Notes: generated from the sequence alone by a model not told the origin. 64,000 bases of DNA from Kribbella antibiotica (GCF_004349055.1 NZ_SMKX01000006.1:57603-121602), one strand, 5' to 3'; counted from the stretch's first letter, positions 46,742 through 55,501 are shown. Numbers and translations: made by a program.

Positions 46742-47023
46742 ATGGCCATGAACCTGAGACTCCCCATCGAAGCCGCCACGGCCCTCCAGGCCGAGGCCGA
46801 ACGCACCGGACGATCCCAGCAGGAGATCGTCCGGGACGCCGTTGCACGCCATCTCCACCTGATCGACAGCGACGAGCCGCCGCTGTCCGCCCGCGACCGC
46901 GCCAGAGCGGCCGGCTACCTGGTCCAGCCGGCGCGCGTGCCGTACCGGAAGGTGACGCCCCGGCTGCGCCTGCCCGAGGGCACGAACAGCCTCGACGCGC
47001 TCGACCGTGAGGACCGCTTCTGA
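46742..47023 (+). CDS. vapB: ribbon-helix-helix antitoxin (VapB-like)
   Basis: A 93-residue protein. The N-terminal 45 residues form a ribbon-helix-helix DNA-binding domain (MNLRLPIEAATALQAEAERTGRSQQEIVRDAVARHLHL). The C-terminal tail (RVPYRKVTPRLRLPEGTNSLDALDREDRF) would wrap the toxin. It overlaps the toxin start by one base (TGATG), the standard order for type II pairs. Confidence 0.85.
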   Translation: MAMNLRLPIEAATALQAEAERTGRSQQEIVRDAVARHLHLIDSDEPPLSARDRARAAGYLVQPARVPYRKVTPRLRLPEGTNSLDALDREDRF

Positions 47024-47436
47024 TGCCGATCGTCTACGTCGACAGCAGCGCGCTGATCAAGCGCGTTGTCGTCGAAGAGGAGTCCACCGGCCTGCTGGAG
47101 TTTCTCGATGAGCACTACCAGCAGGGCGACCTCCTCGTTACGTCGTCCCTGGGCCGGACGGAGATCGCCCGCGTCGTCCTTCGCTACGCCTCCACACCGA
47201 TCGTCGCCACCGACCTGCTGGACGAAGCGATGTCCGGTATCGACGAACGACCGATCACCGCTGACGTGCTCAGCCTGGGCCGGCGGATCACGCCGCCCGT
47301 CCTGCGGACCCTCGATGCGATCCACCTCGCCAGCGCGCTGATCCTCGATGCGGACGTCGTCGTCACCTACGACGATCGTCTCGCCGACGCTTGCCGTGGC
47401 AACTCGCTGGCCGTGGCGATGCCGGGCCGCGACTAG
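47023..47436 (+). CDS. vapC: PIN-domain toxin ribonuclease (VapC-like)
   Basis: A 137-residue PIN nuclease. Four acidic positions expected for metal binding are present: Asp7 (VYVDSSALIKR), Glu in LGRTEIARV, Asp in TLDAIHLASAL and Asp in VVTYDDRLADA. VapC toxins cleave tRNA or rRNA and are neutralised by their antitoxin. Coupled with the preceding RHH gene, this is a complete toxin-antitoxin module. Confidence 0.88.
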   Translation: MPIVYVDSSALIKRVVVEEESTGLLEFLDEHYQQGDLLVTSSLGRTEIARVVLRYASTPIVATDLLDEAMSGIDERPITADVLSLGRRITPPVLRTLDAIHLASALILDADVVVTYDDRLADACRGNSLAVAMPGRD

Positions 47437-47475
47437 CGCCTACTGCTTGTCGGTGGGGTGCGGGACTATGCGTGC

Positions 47476-48561
47476 ATGGCGGTGATGAGTGCACGGGCGG
47501 TGAATCGGGCGACGTTGGCTCGGCAGATGTTGGTGGAGCGGGCTGAGGTGTCGGTGGTTGAGGCGGTGGGCCGGCTTGCGGGGATGCAGGGGCAGGAGGC
47601 TAAGCATCCGTACGTCGGGTTGTGGTCTCGGGTGAGCGGGTTCGCGGAGGCGGAGCTGGATGCGGCGATCGAAGCGCGGGAGGTCGTGCGGGGGACGCTG
47701 TTTCGGGGGACTTTGCATTTGGTGACTGCCACGGACTACCTGCGATTTCGCGCGACTGTGGCTCCGGTGCTGGAGGCTGGGCTGCGGCTGCTGAAGGAGC
47801 GGGCGGAGGGGATGGAGCCTGCGAAGGTGGTTGCGGCAGCGGAGCGAATCTTGAGTGTGGAGCCGTTGACGTTTACGGAAGTCCGGGATGCGTTGCAGGC
47901 TGAGTTTCCGGCGGTGAACGAGCGGGCGTTGGGGTTCTGCACGCGGATGCTGGTGCCGCTCGTGATGTATCCGACGGGCACCAGGTGGAGCTGGCCGGCC
48001 AATGCGCGGTTCACGCCGGCTGAGGCTTGGCTCGGAAAGAACCTGCACACGAAGGAAGAGCAGGCCGAGCTCGTCCTTAGGTATCTCGGCGCGTTCGGGC
48101 CTGCGACGCCTGCTGACTTCCAAACCTGGTCCGGACTATCAAAAGCCAAGCCCATATTCGACAGCCTCGAGCTCGAGGTGTTCACCGACGACAACAACAA
48201 ACCCCTGTACGACGTTCCTAGCGCCCCGAGACCCGATCCGGACACCGCGGTCCCGGTGCGGTTCTTGCCGGAGTTCGACAACCTCTTGCTGGCACACGCG
48301 AAGCGGGAGCGGATCATTGCCGACGAGCATCGCCCAGCGGTGTTCACGAAGAACCTGCGGGTGAAGGCGACGTACACGGTGGACGGGCTGGTCGCGGGGC
48401 TGTGGACAGCGACGGCCAAGCGTGGTGTGGCGACTCTCACGCTGACGCCGTTCGGGCGGTTACTGAAGAAGGATCTGGCGGCGCTGGAGCGGGAAGGGAC
48501 CGCGTTGCTGGGGTTCCTGGAGCCGGCTGCGAAGACCACCGAGGTGGTTACGGGCGGTTGA
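47476..48561 (+). CDS. winged-helix protein of the AlkZ DNA glycosylase family
   Basis: A 361-residue protein of the HTH_42/AlkZ family. The signature near residue 38 (RLAGMQGQEAKHPYVGLWSRV) holds a Q-x-Q motif, which in AlkZ glycosylases reads the lesion. Further segments are VVRGTLFRGTLHLVTATDYLRF, YLGAFGPATPADFQTWSGLS, LLPEFDNLLLAHAKRERI-like FLPEFDNLLLAH and VDGLVAGLWTA. Members unhook crosslinked or alkylated bases, some giving self-resistance to genotoxins. No toxin cluster is seen here. The start could be ATG 47476, 47485 or 47488. Confidence 0.78.
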   Translation: MAVMSARAVNRATLARQMLVERAEVSVVEAVGRLAGMQGQEAKHPYVGLWSRVSGFAEAELDAAIEAREVVRGTLFRGTLHLVTATDYLRFRATVAPVLEAGLRLLKERAEGMEPAKVVAAAERILSVEPLTFTEVRDALQAEFPAVNERALGFCTRMLVPLVMYPTGTRWSWPANARFTPAEAWLGKNLHTKEEQAELVLRYLGAFGPATPADFQTWSGLSKAKPIFDSLELEVFTDDNNKPLYDVPSAPRPDPDTAVPVRFLPEFDNLLLAHAKRERIIADEHRPAVFTKNLRVKATYTVDGLVAGLWTATAKRGVATLTLTPFGRLLKKDLAALEREGTALLGFLEPAAKTTEVVTGG

Positions 48562-48623
48562 TGAGGTTGTTGTCACACATCAGATGACTGGGCCAGAGAC
48601 CGTCGTACCGGTGAAATGGGGAG

Positions 48624-49448
48624 ATGAACACAGTCCCCTCCATCACTCTGGACAACGGCGTCGAGATCCCGCAGCTGGGCCTGGGGGTCTGGCAGGTCGA
48701 GGACGCGCTCGCGACCGATGTGGTCACGACCGCATTCGAGGCCGGCTACCGCCACATCGACACCGCCGCGATCTACGGCAACGAGGCCGGCGTCGGGCGC
48801 GCGATCGCCGCGTCGGGCCTCCCGCGTGACGAACTGTTCGTCACCACCAAGTTGTGGAACAGCGAACAGGGGTACGACAGCACCCTGAAGGCGTTCGACC
48901 AGAGCCTGGAGCGGCTCGGCCTGGAGAGCGTCGACCTGTACCTGATCCACTGGCAGTCGCTGAAGAAGGACAAGTACGTCGACACCTGGAAGGCGTTCGA
49001 GCAGCTGTACGCCGACAAGCGGATCCGCGCGATCGGGGTCTCGAACTTCCACGAGCCGGCGCTGAAGCGGCTGTTCGACGAGACCACGATCCGCCCGGCG
49101 GTGAACCAGATCGAGCTGCACCCGGCGCTGCCGCAGGACGAGCTGCGCGCGTTCAACGCGGAGAACGACATCGTCACGCAGGCCTGGAGCCCGCTCGCCT
49201 CCGGCGAACTGATCAACAACGACGTGCTGAAGACGATCGGTGCGAAGTACGGGAAGTCGGCCGCGCAGGTGATGATCCGCTGGCACCTGCAGCTCGGCAA
49301 CGTCGTGCTGCCGAAGTCGGTGACGCCGAGCCGGATCGAGGAGAACATCGCGGTCTTCGACTTCCAGCTCGACAACGACGATATGGCGGCGATCGCCGAT
49401 CTGGAGACCGGCGTCCGGACCGGTGGCGACCCCGACAAGTTCGACTGA
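48624..49448 (+). CDS. aldo/keto reductase
   Basis: A 274-residue NADPH-dependent oxidoreductase of the 2,5-diketo-D-gluconate reductase-like group. Catalytic residues are Asp and Tyr in GYRHIDTAAIYGNEAGVG, Lys in LFVTTKLWN, and His in DLYLIHWQS. Cofactor binding is seen in GVSNFHEPALKRL and VLPKSVTPSRIEENI. A GGGGAG site precedes the ATG. The physiological substrate is unknown. It is convergent with a LysR gene, 3 bases apart. Confidence 0.93.
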   Translation: MNTVPSITLDNGVEIPQLGLGVWQVEDALATDVVTTAFEAGYRHIDTAAIYGNEAGVGRAIAASGLPRDELFVTTKLWNSEQGYDSTLKAFDQSLERLGLESVDLYLIHWQSLKKDKYVDTWKAFEQLYADKRIRAIGVSNFHEPALKRLFDETTIRPAVNQIELHPALPQDELRAFNAENDIVTQAWSPLASGELINNDVLKTIGAKYGKSAAQVMIRWHLQLGNVVLPKSVTPSRIEENIAVFDFQLDNDDMAAIADLETGVRTGGDPDKFD

Positions 49449-49451
49449 CCG

Positions 49452-50360
49452 TCAGTCCAGGATCTCCAGGAACCGCGCAAGAACCGGGGACCGGTTGTCC
49501 GGCGACCAGGCAACACAGAGTTGCCACAGAGGTAGGTCATCGGACAACTCGCGGTACACGACCGAATTCGGGTTCGACGGGGGCGTCGGCCCGATCAGCA
49601 GCGAGATCCCGATCCCGGCGGCCACCAAGGACACAATCGTCTGTACATCGGCCGCCTCCTGCTCGATCCGCGGCGTGAACCCGGCCGCCCGGCAGAAGCC
49701 GATCAAGGTGTCGTGGACGACCGGCCCGCTCGGCCGGTTGTAGAACACGAACGGCTCGCCCCCGAGCTCGGCCAGCCGCAGCCGCTTCCGCCGCGCCAAT
49801 CGGTGCCGCGCCGGCAGCGCCACCAGCACCGGATCCGACGACACCACTCGCGACGACAGACCAGGCGCCAGCTGTACGGCGGCCTTCTCGTCCGCAGGCT
49901 CAGCTGAGGGCGCACTCGGCCGCAGCAGCCCGACGTCGATCCGCCCATCCCGCAACGCCTCGGTCTGCCGCAGCGTGGTCAGCGTCTCCAGATCGAGCAC
50001 GACCTCCGGGTACGCCGTCCGGAACGCCCCGAGCAACCGTGGCAGCGCCTCGAACGTCGCCGACTGCACGAACCGCAGCCGCAGCGTCCCCAGCTCACCC
50101 CGCTGCGTTCGCTGCGCAGCACGCACAGCCTCCTCCGACCGCCGCAACAGATCCTGTGCCTCTGCCAGGAACGTCGCTCCGGCGGCGGTCAGCACGAAGC
50201 GTTTCTTGATCCGGGCGAACAGTTCCACCCCGATATCCCGCTCAAGCGCCGCGATCTGCCGGCTCAGCGAGGGCTGAGTCAGGTGCAGCCGCACCGCCGC
50301 GCGCCCGACGTTCAGCTCCTCGGCCACCACCACGAACGACCGCAACTGCCGCAGCTCCAT
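49452..50360 (-). CDS. LysR-family transcriptional regulator
   Basis: A 302-residue regulator. The N-terminal helix-turn-helix is MELRQLRSFVVVAEELNVGRAAVRLHLTQPSLSRQIAALERDIGVELFAR. The effector domain has LRLRFVQSATFEALPRLLGAFRTAYPEV, EALRDGRIDVGLLRP and VAAGIGISLLIGP. ATG 50360 lies 7 bases after a CATAAT box, suggesting a leaderless mRNA; ATG 50369 is also in frame. Its target may be the reductase or the divergent small gene. Confidence 0.9.
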   Translation of the reverse strand: MELRQLRSFVVVAEELNVGRAAVRLHLTQPSLSRQIAALERDIGVELFARIKKRFVLTAAGATFLAEAQDLLRRSEEAVRAAQRTQRGELGTLRLRFVQSATFEALPRLLGAFRTAYPEVVLDLETLTTLRQTEALRDGRIDVGLLRPSAPSAEPADEKAAVQLAPGLSSRVVSSDPVLVALPARHRLARRKRLRLAELGGEPFVFYNRPSGPVVHDTLIGFCRAAGFTPRIEQEAADVQTIVSLVAAGIGISLLIGPTPPSNPNSVVYRELSDDLPLWQLCVAWSPDNRSPVLARFLEILD

Positions 50361-50383
50361 GACCGACATTATGCACAGGACGT

Positions 50384-50398
50384 ATCAACAGTGTGGAT
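50384..50398. promoter_or_regulatory. LysR-type motif ATC-N9-GAT
   Basis: ATC-AACAGTGTG-GAT matches the ATC-N9-GAT core described for LysR-type operators. It lies 24 bases upstream of the LysR start, between it and the divergent small gene. Confidence 0.4.
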
Positions 50399-50444
50399 AA
50401 CTTTCATTGGACGCATCATCTACTTGGTTTCTACCGTCGAAGAC

Positions 50445-50657
50445 ATGAGCTACATCCCGTTCTCCGTCATCAAAGCCATCCACGACGACATCCACTCCGC
50501 CGAGCCGCACGCCCCCGTCCGCCCACACCGTCCGCTGCACAAGCGCCCGATCCTGCGCGTTATCCACAGGCTGTTCGCCCTCCCCGAAGAGGACGTGTGC
50601 CAAGCTGAGGACCGTGATCGAGGTACGACGGTTGCGGGTCCTGCGCGCGCTTGCTGA
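50445..50657 (+). CDS. small basic protein of unknown function (70 residues), overlapping the next LysR gene
   Basis: A short frame reading MSYIPFSVIKAIHDDIHS, then a His/Arg/Pro-rich middle (PHAPVRPHRPLHKRPILRVIHRLF). Its 3' end overlaps the start of the following LysR gene by 44 bases in another frame. The first 18 residues look like a real small-protein N-terminus, but there is only a weak GAAG site. It could instead be a leader peptide, or chance. I recognise no family. Confidence 0.4.
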   Translation: MSYIPFSVIKAIHDDIHSAEPHAPVRPHRPLHKRPILRVIHRLFALPEEDVCQAEDRDRGTTVAGPARAC

Positions 50658-51513
50658 CCATGGCACCGTGACTGCGGCCGCCGAGGTGCTGCATCTGACC
50701 CCCTCGGCGGTCTCCCAGCAACTGGCCGCCCTCGAATCCGAGGTCGGCCAGGAGTTGCTGGAGCGCCGCGGCCGCCGGGTCGCGATCACCTCCGCCGGCC
50801 GTCTGCTCCTCACCCACGCCGACACGATCCTCGGCGAAGTCGAGCGGGCCGAGGACGCGCTACGACTCTTCGCCGACGGTTCCACCGGCGAGGTCCGGAT
50901 CACCGCCTTCGCGACCGCGATCAGCCTCCTGGTCGCACCGGCCCTGGCCCGGCTCCGCGACACGAGCCCCGGCCTGACCCTCGTCGTACGGGATGCCGAA
51001 GGCCATCAGGGCATCACTCAACTTCTCGACGGCGACGCGGACCTCGCGATCGCCGTCGAGCACCGCGGTTCGCCGCGCGCCGACGACCAGCGACTGACCC
51101 GAATCCCCTTGTACGCCGAGCCTTTCGTGGCAGTCATCCCGCCCATGCACCCGGCGGCCGGCCACGCAACGATCGACTTGGCGATGCTCGCCGGCGACGA
51201 CTGGGTGATGACCGCGCCGGGCAATCCGATTCGGGACGTCGTACTGCTGGCTTGTGAACAGGCCGGATTCCAGCCGAGGATCGCCCACGAATCCGACGAC
51301 TTCCGCGCCGTCGCCGCCTTGGTTGCCGCGGGCGCCGGCGTCTCGCTCGTCCCCCGGCTCGCGGTCCCCGCGCCGACGCTCGCGCTAATCCGCCCGCTGC
51401 CCAACCCGGCCCCAGTACGACGTGTGTACGCGGCCGTCCGGCGGAGTCGCGCCGACCACCCCCTGATCACCGCGACTCTCGACGTACTGACTGAGGTAGC
51501 CGAGAAGTTGTGA
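50614..51513 (+). CDS. LysR-family transcriptional regulator
   Basis: A 299-residue regulator starting at GTG 50614 with GCTGAGG upstream. Its helix-turn-helix is VRRLRVLRALADHGTVTAAAEVLHLTPSAVSQQLAALESEVGQELLER. The effector-binding part has VRITAFATAISLLVAPALARLRDTSPGLTL, GDADLAIAVEH and LVAAGAGVSLVPRLA. Targets are unclear, since no divergent enzyme gene is present. Confidence 0.92.
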   Translation: MIEVRRLRVLRALADHGTVTAAAEVLHLTPSAVSQQLAALESEVGQELLERRGRRVAITSAGRLLLTHADTILGEVERAEDALRLFADGSTGEVRITAFATAISLLVAPALARLRDTSPGLTLVVRDAEGHQGITQLLDGDADLAIAVEHRGSPRADDQRLTRIPLYAEPFVAVIPPMHPAAGHATIDLAMLAGDDWVMTAPGNPIRDVVLLACEQAGFQPRIAHESDDFRAVAALVAAGAGVSLVPRLAVPAPTLALIRPLPNPAPVRRVYAAVRRSRADHPLITATLDVLTEVAEKL

Positions 51514-51623
51514 CCCAGGTCACTCAACCGCCGAGCCCATCTGCCGTGTTTGCCGGGTGTGAGAGTTCAACTGAACCACCGCGATGACACGCTCAAGGCG
51601 TCCGGAAGACGGGAGGCCAGGCC

Positions 51624-52142
51624 GTGCGTGCACAGGATGAGCAGCAGTACATCGACTACGTGACGGCCCGCCTGCCCGAGCTGCGCCGGCTCGCCGGGTC
51701 CCTCTGCAAGGACCGCCACCGCGCGGACGACATCGTCCAGACGGCGATCACCAAGCTCTACGTGCACTGGCGCAAGGCGAAATCCGTCGACCACCTGGAC
51801 GCCTACGTCCGGACCATCGTCGTCCGGACCTTCCTGAACGAGTATCGGCGGCCGTGGTCGCGGGTCAAGCTCACCGATGAACCGATCGAGCGAGCGGCAC
51901 CGTCCGGCCGCGAGGTCGAGACCCGGCTCGTGGTCGCCAACGCCCTGGATCGCGTTCCGCCGAAGCTCCGGACCGTGCTGGTCCTGCGTTTCCTTTATGA
52001 CCTGCCGGTGCGCGAGGTGGCCGAAACGCTCGGCTGTCCGGAGAACACCGTGAAGAGTCACACCGCCCGTGGCCTGGCCGTACTTCGCCGCCAACTGGGC
52101 CCCAACCTCGCAATCTTCGACCGAAAGGGGCAGCCGGCATGA
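51624..52142 (+). CDS. ECF RNA polymerase sigma factor (SigE-type)
   Basis: A 172-residue sigma-70 family factor. Region 2 is seen in RLAGSLCKDRHRADDIVQTAITKLYVHWRKAKSVDHLDAYVRTIVVRTFLNEYRR and region 4 in NALDRVPPKLRTVLVLRFLYDLPVREVAETLGCPENTVKSHTARGLAVLRRQL. It starts at GTG 51624 behind GGGAGG. This actinobacterial SigE-type group is usually followed by a membrane partner, as here. Confidence 0.93.
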   Translation: MRAQDEQQYIDYVTARLPELRRLAGSLCKDRHRADDIVQTAITKLYVHWRKAKSVDHLDAYVRTIVVRTFLNEYRRPWSRVKLTDEPIERAAPSGREVETRLVVANALDRVPPKLRTVLVLRFLYDLPVREVAETLGCPENTVKSHTARGLAVLRRQLGPNLAIFDRKGQPA

Positions 52143-53143
52143 ACAAGCACGACGAGGACTACACCGGCGTTCTGAAGGTGTTGCAGCAGGCTCCCGACGA
52201 GAGCATCGACTCGATCAGCATCGACCGCGCCATCCACAACGGCCGCGGCCGCATCCGCCGGCGCCGCGTACTCGGCGGCCTGGCCGTCGTCGGCGTTGTC
52301 GGCGCCGCTGCCTTCGCAGCGCCCCCACTCGTCGACACCTTCCGCGACTCCCCGGTCGCCGGTCAGGGGCCGGCCCAGGTCCAGCCTTTCGGGGTCTGGG
52401 GCCGCGAGTTCGACATCGGCACCGGTGGCGGCTTCCAGGCAGTCAGCTACACCACCGCCAGCCGTTTCCAGGTCATCGGTCTGACCACCGCGGCAGAGCC
52501 ATCACACGACGGTCCGATCGGCGACGTCACACTGCTCGCGCCGGGGCTTCGGCCGAAGTCGACGACGGGGACGAAACTCCCCGATATCGCGGGCCGTCCG
52601 GCCGTCCTGGTGAGCAGCGACGACTCCGGCACGAAGATCGTCTGGCAGTACGCCGACGACGCCTGGGGAACCGTGATGTTGTACAACACGCCCGAGAACC
52701 CAGTCGAGCGGGCGCGACAAGTTGCCGAAGGCATCCATCGCCGCGCGACGCCGGTTCCGGTGAAGGTGCCGTTCACGGCGCCGCGCCGGTTGCTGGCCGA
52801 CGACCTCGACGTGGTGATGGTCCGATTCCCGTTCGTCACCCCGGACGCCAGTCAGCTGATCGAGGTGACGCTCGGCAAGACCGAGCCCGACGCCACCACC
52901 GGCCCCGGCGTGCCGCGCTTCGGTGTCCTCCGTCCCGGCAAGAACTGGAAAGGATCCACGAAGGTCAACGGCCGCCCGGCCACTGTCGACGACATCGGGG
53001 CGACGATCAGCGGGCTCGGTAGCGGTTTCGCCGCGACCATCACCGCCGACCGGCTCCCCAAGATGGTGGACGTCGCCGCCGGGATCACGCTGATCAGCGA
53101 CCCGTCGGACCCCACGAAGGGGACCGACGAGCCGCTGCGCTAG
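52139..53143 (+). CDS. membrane protein partner of the sigma factor (probable anti-sigma)
   Basis: A 334-residue protein whose ATG overlaps the sigma stop (ATGA). Residues 1-40 are cytoplasmic. RIRRRRVLGGLAVVGVVGAAAFAAPPLV is a membrane helix with positive-inside residues, and the remaining 265 residues are external without a recognised domain. By position and topology it should hold or regulate the sigma factor, but no zinc-binding HxxxCxxC motif is present. Anti-sigma activity is an inference. Confidence 0.65.
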   Translation: MNKHDEDYTGVLKVLQQAPDESIDSISIDRAIHNGRGRIRRRRVLGGLAVVGVVGAAAFAAPPLVDTFRDSPVAGQGPAQVQPFGVWGREFDIGTGGGFQAVSYTTASRFQVIGLTTAAEPSHDGPIGDVTLLAPGLRPKSTTGTKLPDIAGRPAVLVSSDDSGTKIVWQYADDAWGTVMLYNTPENPVERARQVAEGIHRRATPVPVKVPFTAPRRLLADDLDVVMVRFPFVTPDASQLIEVTLGKTEPDATTGPGVPRFGVLRPGKNWKGSTKVNGRPATVDDIGATISGLGSGFAATITADRLPKMVDVAAGITLISDPSDPTKGTDEPLR

Positions 53144-53950
53144 CTACGGGAGTTTGGCGGCAGCCGTCTGGGTGAGAGCTTCCCAGTGGGCCGGGGCGAT
53201 GCCCTTGCCCATCTCGCCGAACGCGATGACCGACACGACGGTGCCCTTGCGAGTGACGGCGTACGGGAAGCCGCCGTCCTCGCTGCCCTGGTCGCTCGGC
53301 AGCGGGTAGTCGTACCAGCGCAGGATCGCGGTGGCGTCACCGACTGCGAGGGTGCGATTCTCGGTCAGCTTGCGGGCGTGGGTCTTGCCCGGCGCCCCGG
53401 CCTTGCAGGACTTGATCGTCGCGACAATCTGCTCGTACGCCGCCTTGGCCGCAGCCGGACTCTGGTAGCGAGTCAGCCACTGACCGCCGGACGCGTCCAT
53501 CCCATTGGCATACGAACGAGTCAACCGACCCTGTACGCCGTTCCCCTGGGTGGCCGCTTTGCCGCAGATCGACCGGCTCGGGGCGGACGTCGCGGCCCAG
53601 CCGCGCTTCGGGTCGGCCGAGGCGACCTCTTTGCCGGTGAGGAGCATCGCGTTCGCGAGCCGCTGCACGGCCGGCGGCTTGGTCGGACTCGTGGACGGCG
53701 TCGGAACCGGCTTGCTCGGCGTCGCCGTCGGCCCGCCGGTCGGTGTCGCGGACGGTGTGGCCGTCGGCGCGTTCGTCGACGGCTTGATCGGCGCGCTCGG
53801 CGGCGGCGTCGTACTGGGTGCAGGCGTACTGACCCCTGTCGACGGCGCTCCGCCACCGGCCGGCGCTTGGTTGCCGCAGGCTACTAATCCGGCGCTGGTG
53901 ACCACCAGCGCCGCCGCGGCGATGACCCGCCGCATTCCCCGAGTATTCAT
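53144..53950 (-). CDS. secreted lipoprotein with Pro/Thr-rich linker
   Basis: A 268-residue lipoprotein: signal peptide with lipobox LVAC (Cys25), then about 70 residues of Pro/Thr/Ser-rich linker (SATPTGGPTATPSKPVPTP), then a compact domain with two cysteines (SICGKAATQGNG, TIKSCKAGAPG). The domain recalls the PknH/LpqA-type sensor domain, but I cannot confirm it. Its stop abuts the stop of the anti-sigma-like gene with no spacer. Confidence 0.7.
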   Translation of the reverse strand: MNTRGMRRVIAAAALVVTSAGLVACGNQAPAGGGAPSTGVSTPAPSTTPPPSAPIKPSTNAPTATPSATPTGGPTATPSKPVPTPSTSPTKPPAVQRLANAMLLTGKEVASADPKRGWAATSAPSRSICGKAATQGNGVQGRLTRSYANGMDASGGQWLTRYQSPAAAKAAYEQIVATIKSCKAGAPGKTHARKLTENRTLAVGDATAILRWYDYPLPSDQGSEDGGFPYAVTRKGTVVSVIAFGEMGKGIAPAHWEALTQTAAAKLP

Positions 53951-54030
53951 GGATCCAACCTTCCCCTTAGGTGTCAGGTTGGACGTGCCTCAAGCCGCTG
54001 CGGTTGGGACACGAGTTGGTCACGGCCTGA

Positions 54031-54798
54031 TCAGGTCCGGCGGCGCCCGTCGAGCCCGACCGTGGAGAGCCGCGCGATCAGCGTCCGCGGGGTGTACTGC
54101 GCCAAGGCGACGAGGAGCTTGTACCGGCGGCTCGGGACCGAGATCGCCTTGCCGGCCATCAGGTCCTTCCAGGCGGCGTTGACCAGATCGGTCGCCTCCA
54201 GCCACATGAACGACGGCACGACCGTCTTGTCCATGCCCATCCGCTCGTGGAACTCGGTGTGCACGAACCCCGGGCACAGCGCCATCACCGCAACACCCTT
54301 GGCATGCAACTCGATCGCCAGCCCCGCCGAGAAGTTCGTCACCCACGACTTGTGCGCGCTGTAGCTCCCCCGCTGCAAGAATCCGGCGACCGACGAAACG
54401 TTGATCACCGCGCCCGACCCACGCTCGATCATCGGCAGCACCGCCGCATGCGTCAGCCGCAGCACCACCCGCACCAACAGATCCAGCTGCTTCTCTTCAG
54501 CCTCGACAGGGTTGGCCCAGAACGGCTTCTTCTGCCCGAACCCGGCGTTGTTCACCAACACCTCGACGGGCCCACTCCGGAACCGCGCCTCCACCTTCGC
54601 GAGGTCGTCCCGGTCCGTCAGATCGACAGCCAGCACCTCGCACTCCACGCCGTACCGCTGCGCAACCTCGGCCGCAACCTCCTTCAGCCGAGCCTCGTCC
54701 CGCGACACAAGCACCAGGTCGTATCCCTCACCTGCCAACTTGTCCGCAAACGCCCGGCCGATTCCAGCCGTAGGCCCCGTGATGAGCGCAGTCGCCAC
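54031..54798 (-). CDS. short-chain dehydrogenase/reductase
   Basis: A 255-residue NADP-dependent SDR: nucleotide loop TGPTAGIGRAFA, VLVNNAGFGQ, catalytic Ser in INVSSVAGF and YSAHK with catalytic Tyr and Lys, then CPGFVHTEFHERMGM. It resembles the DltE/YbbO group acting on fatty aldehydes, ketones or retinal-like compounds; substrate unknown. It is divergent from the HAD phosphatase gene. Confidence 0.92.
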   Translation of the reverse strand: MATALITGPTAGIGRAFADKLAGEGYDLVLVSRDEARLKEVAAEVAQRYGVECEVLAVDLTDRDDLAKVEARFRSGPVEVLVNNAGFGQKKPFWANPVEAEEKQLDLLVRVVLRLTHAAVLPMIERGSGAVINVSSVAGFLQRGSYSAHKSWVTNFSAGLAIELHAKGVAVMALCPGFVHTEFHERMGMDKTVVPSFMWLEATDLVNAAWKDLMAGKAISVPSRRYKLLVALAQYTPRTLIARLSTVGLDGRRRT

Positions 54799-54847
54799 GT
54801 CGTCCTCCCATCGATACCGAATCCCAGTCTGTCACTACTCTGACCAG

Positions 54848-55501
54848 GTGCTGACTGCGACGGACACCTGGATCTTCGACCTCGACAACACGCTCTACCC
54901 ACCAAGCACCGGCATGGCCGACCAGATGAACACCCGCATCCGCGCCTACCTGGCCAACCTCTTCGACGCCGACGAGGCCGAAGCCCATCGGCTCCAGTCC
55001 GCATTGGTCGCCGAACACGGCACCACGCTGCGCGGATTGATGAACACGCGAGACATCGACCCCCACGACTACCTCGCCTGGGAACACAGCATCGACTACT
55101 CGGTCCTGGTCCCCGACCCCTCGCTCGCGGCCGCCCTCGCCGCCCTCCCGGGGCGAAAGCTCGTGTTCACGAACGGCTCGGCGTACCACGCAGACCAGGC
55201 TCTGGCGCGGCTCGCACTCGACGGCCTCTTCGAAGGCACCTTCGACATCCTCGCCGGGCAGCTTCTCCCCAAGCCGTATCCGGAGACCTACCAACGCTTC
55301 ATCGAACAGTTCACGGTCACGCCGGAGCGCGCGGTGTTCTGCGACGATCTAGCCGTCAACCTGCAGGTCCCTGAACAACTCGGGATGGCGACCGTCTGGG
55401 TATCGGGCGATCCCGGCACCGGGCCGGCGCCGTACGAGGTGCTCGGTTCACGCAGTTGGCGGACCTGGGATTTGGTCGCCTTCCTCCGCGTCAATGTCTG
55501 A
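54848..55501 (+). CDS. HAD-family pyrimidine 5'-nucleotidase-type phosphatase
   Basis: A 217-residue HAD hydrolase. Motif I is TWIFDLDNTLYPPSTGMADQMNTRI, motif II KLVFTNGSAYHADQAL, motif III KPYPETY and motif IV AVFCDDLAVNLQVPEQLGM. The FDLDNTLYP form is typical of the Sdt1/pyrimidine 5'-nucleotidase group, which dephosphorylates UMP/CMP and unusual nucleotides. GTG 54848 sits 6 bases after TACTCT, which suggests a leaderless mRNA. Confidence 0.88.
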   Translation: MLTATDTWIFDLDNTLYPPSTGMADQMNTRIRAYLANLFDADEAEAHRLQSALVAEHGTTLRGLMNTRDIDPHDYLAWEHSIDYSVLVPDPSLAAALAALPGRKLVFTNGSAYHADQALARLALDGLFEGTFDILAGQLLPKPYPETYQRFIEQFTVTPERAVFCDDLAVNLQVPEQLGMATVWVSGDPGTGPAPYEVLGSRSWRTWDLVAFLRVNV

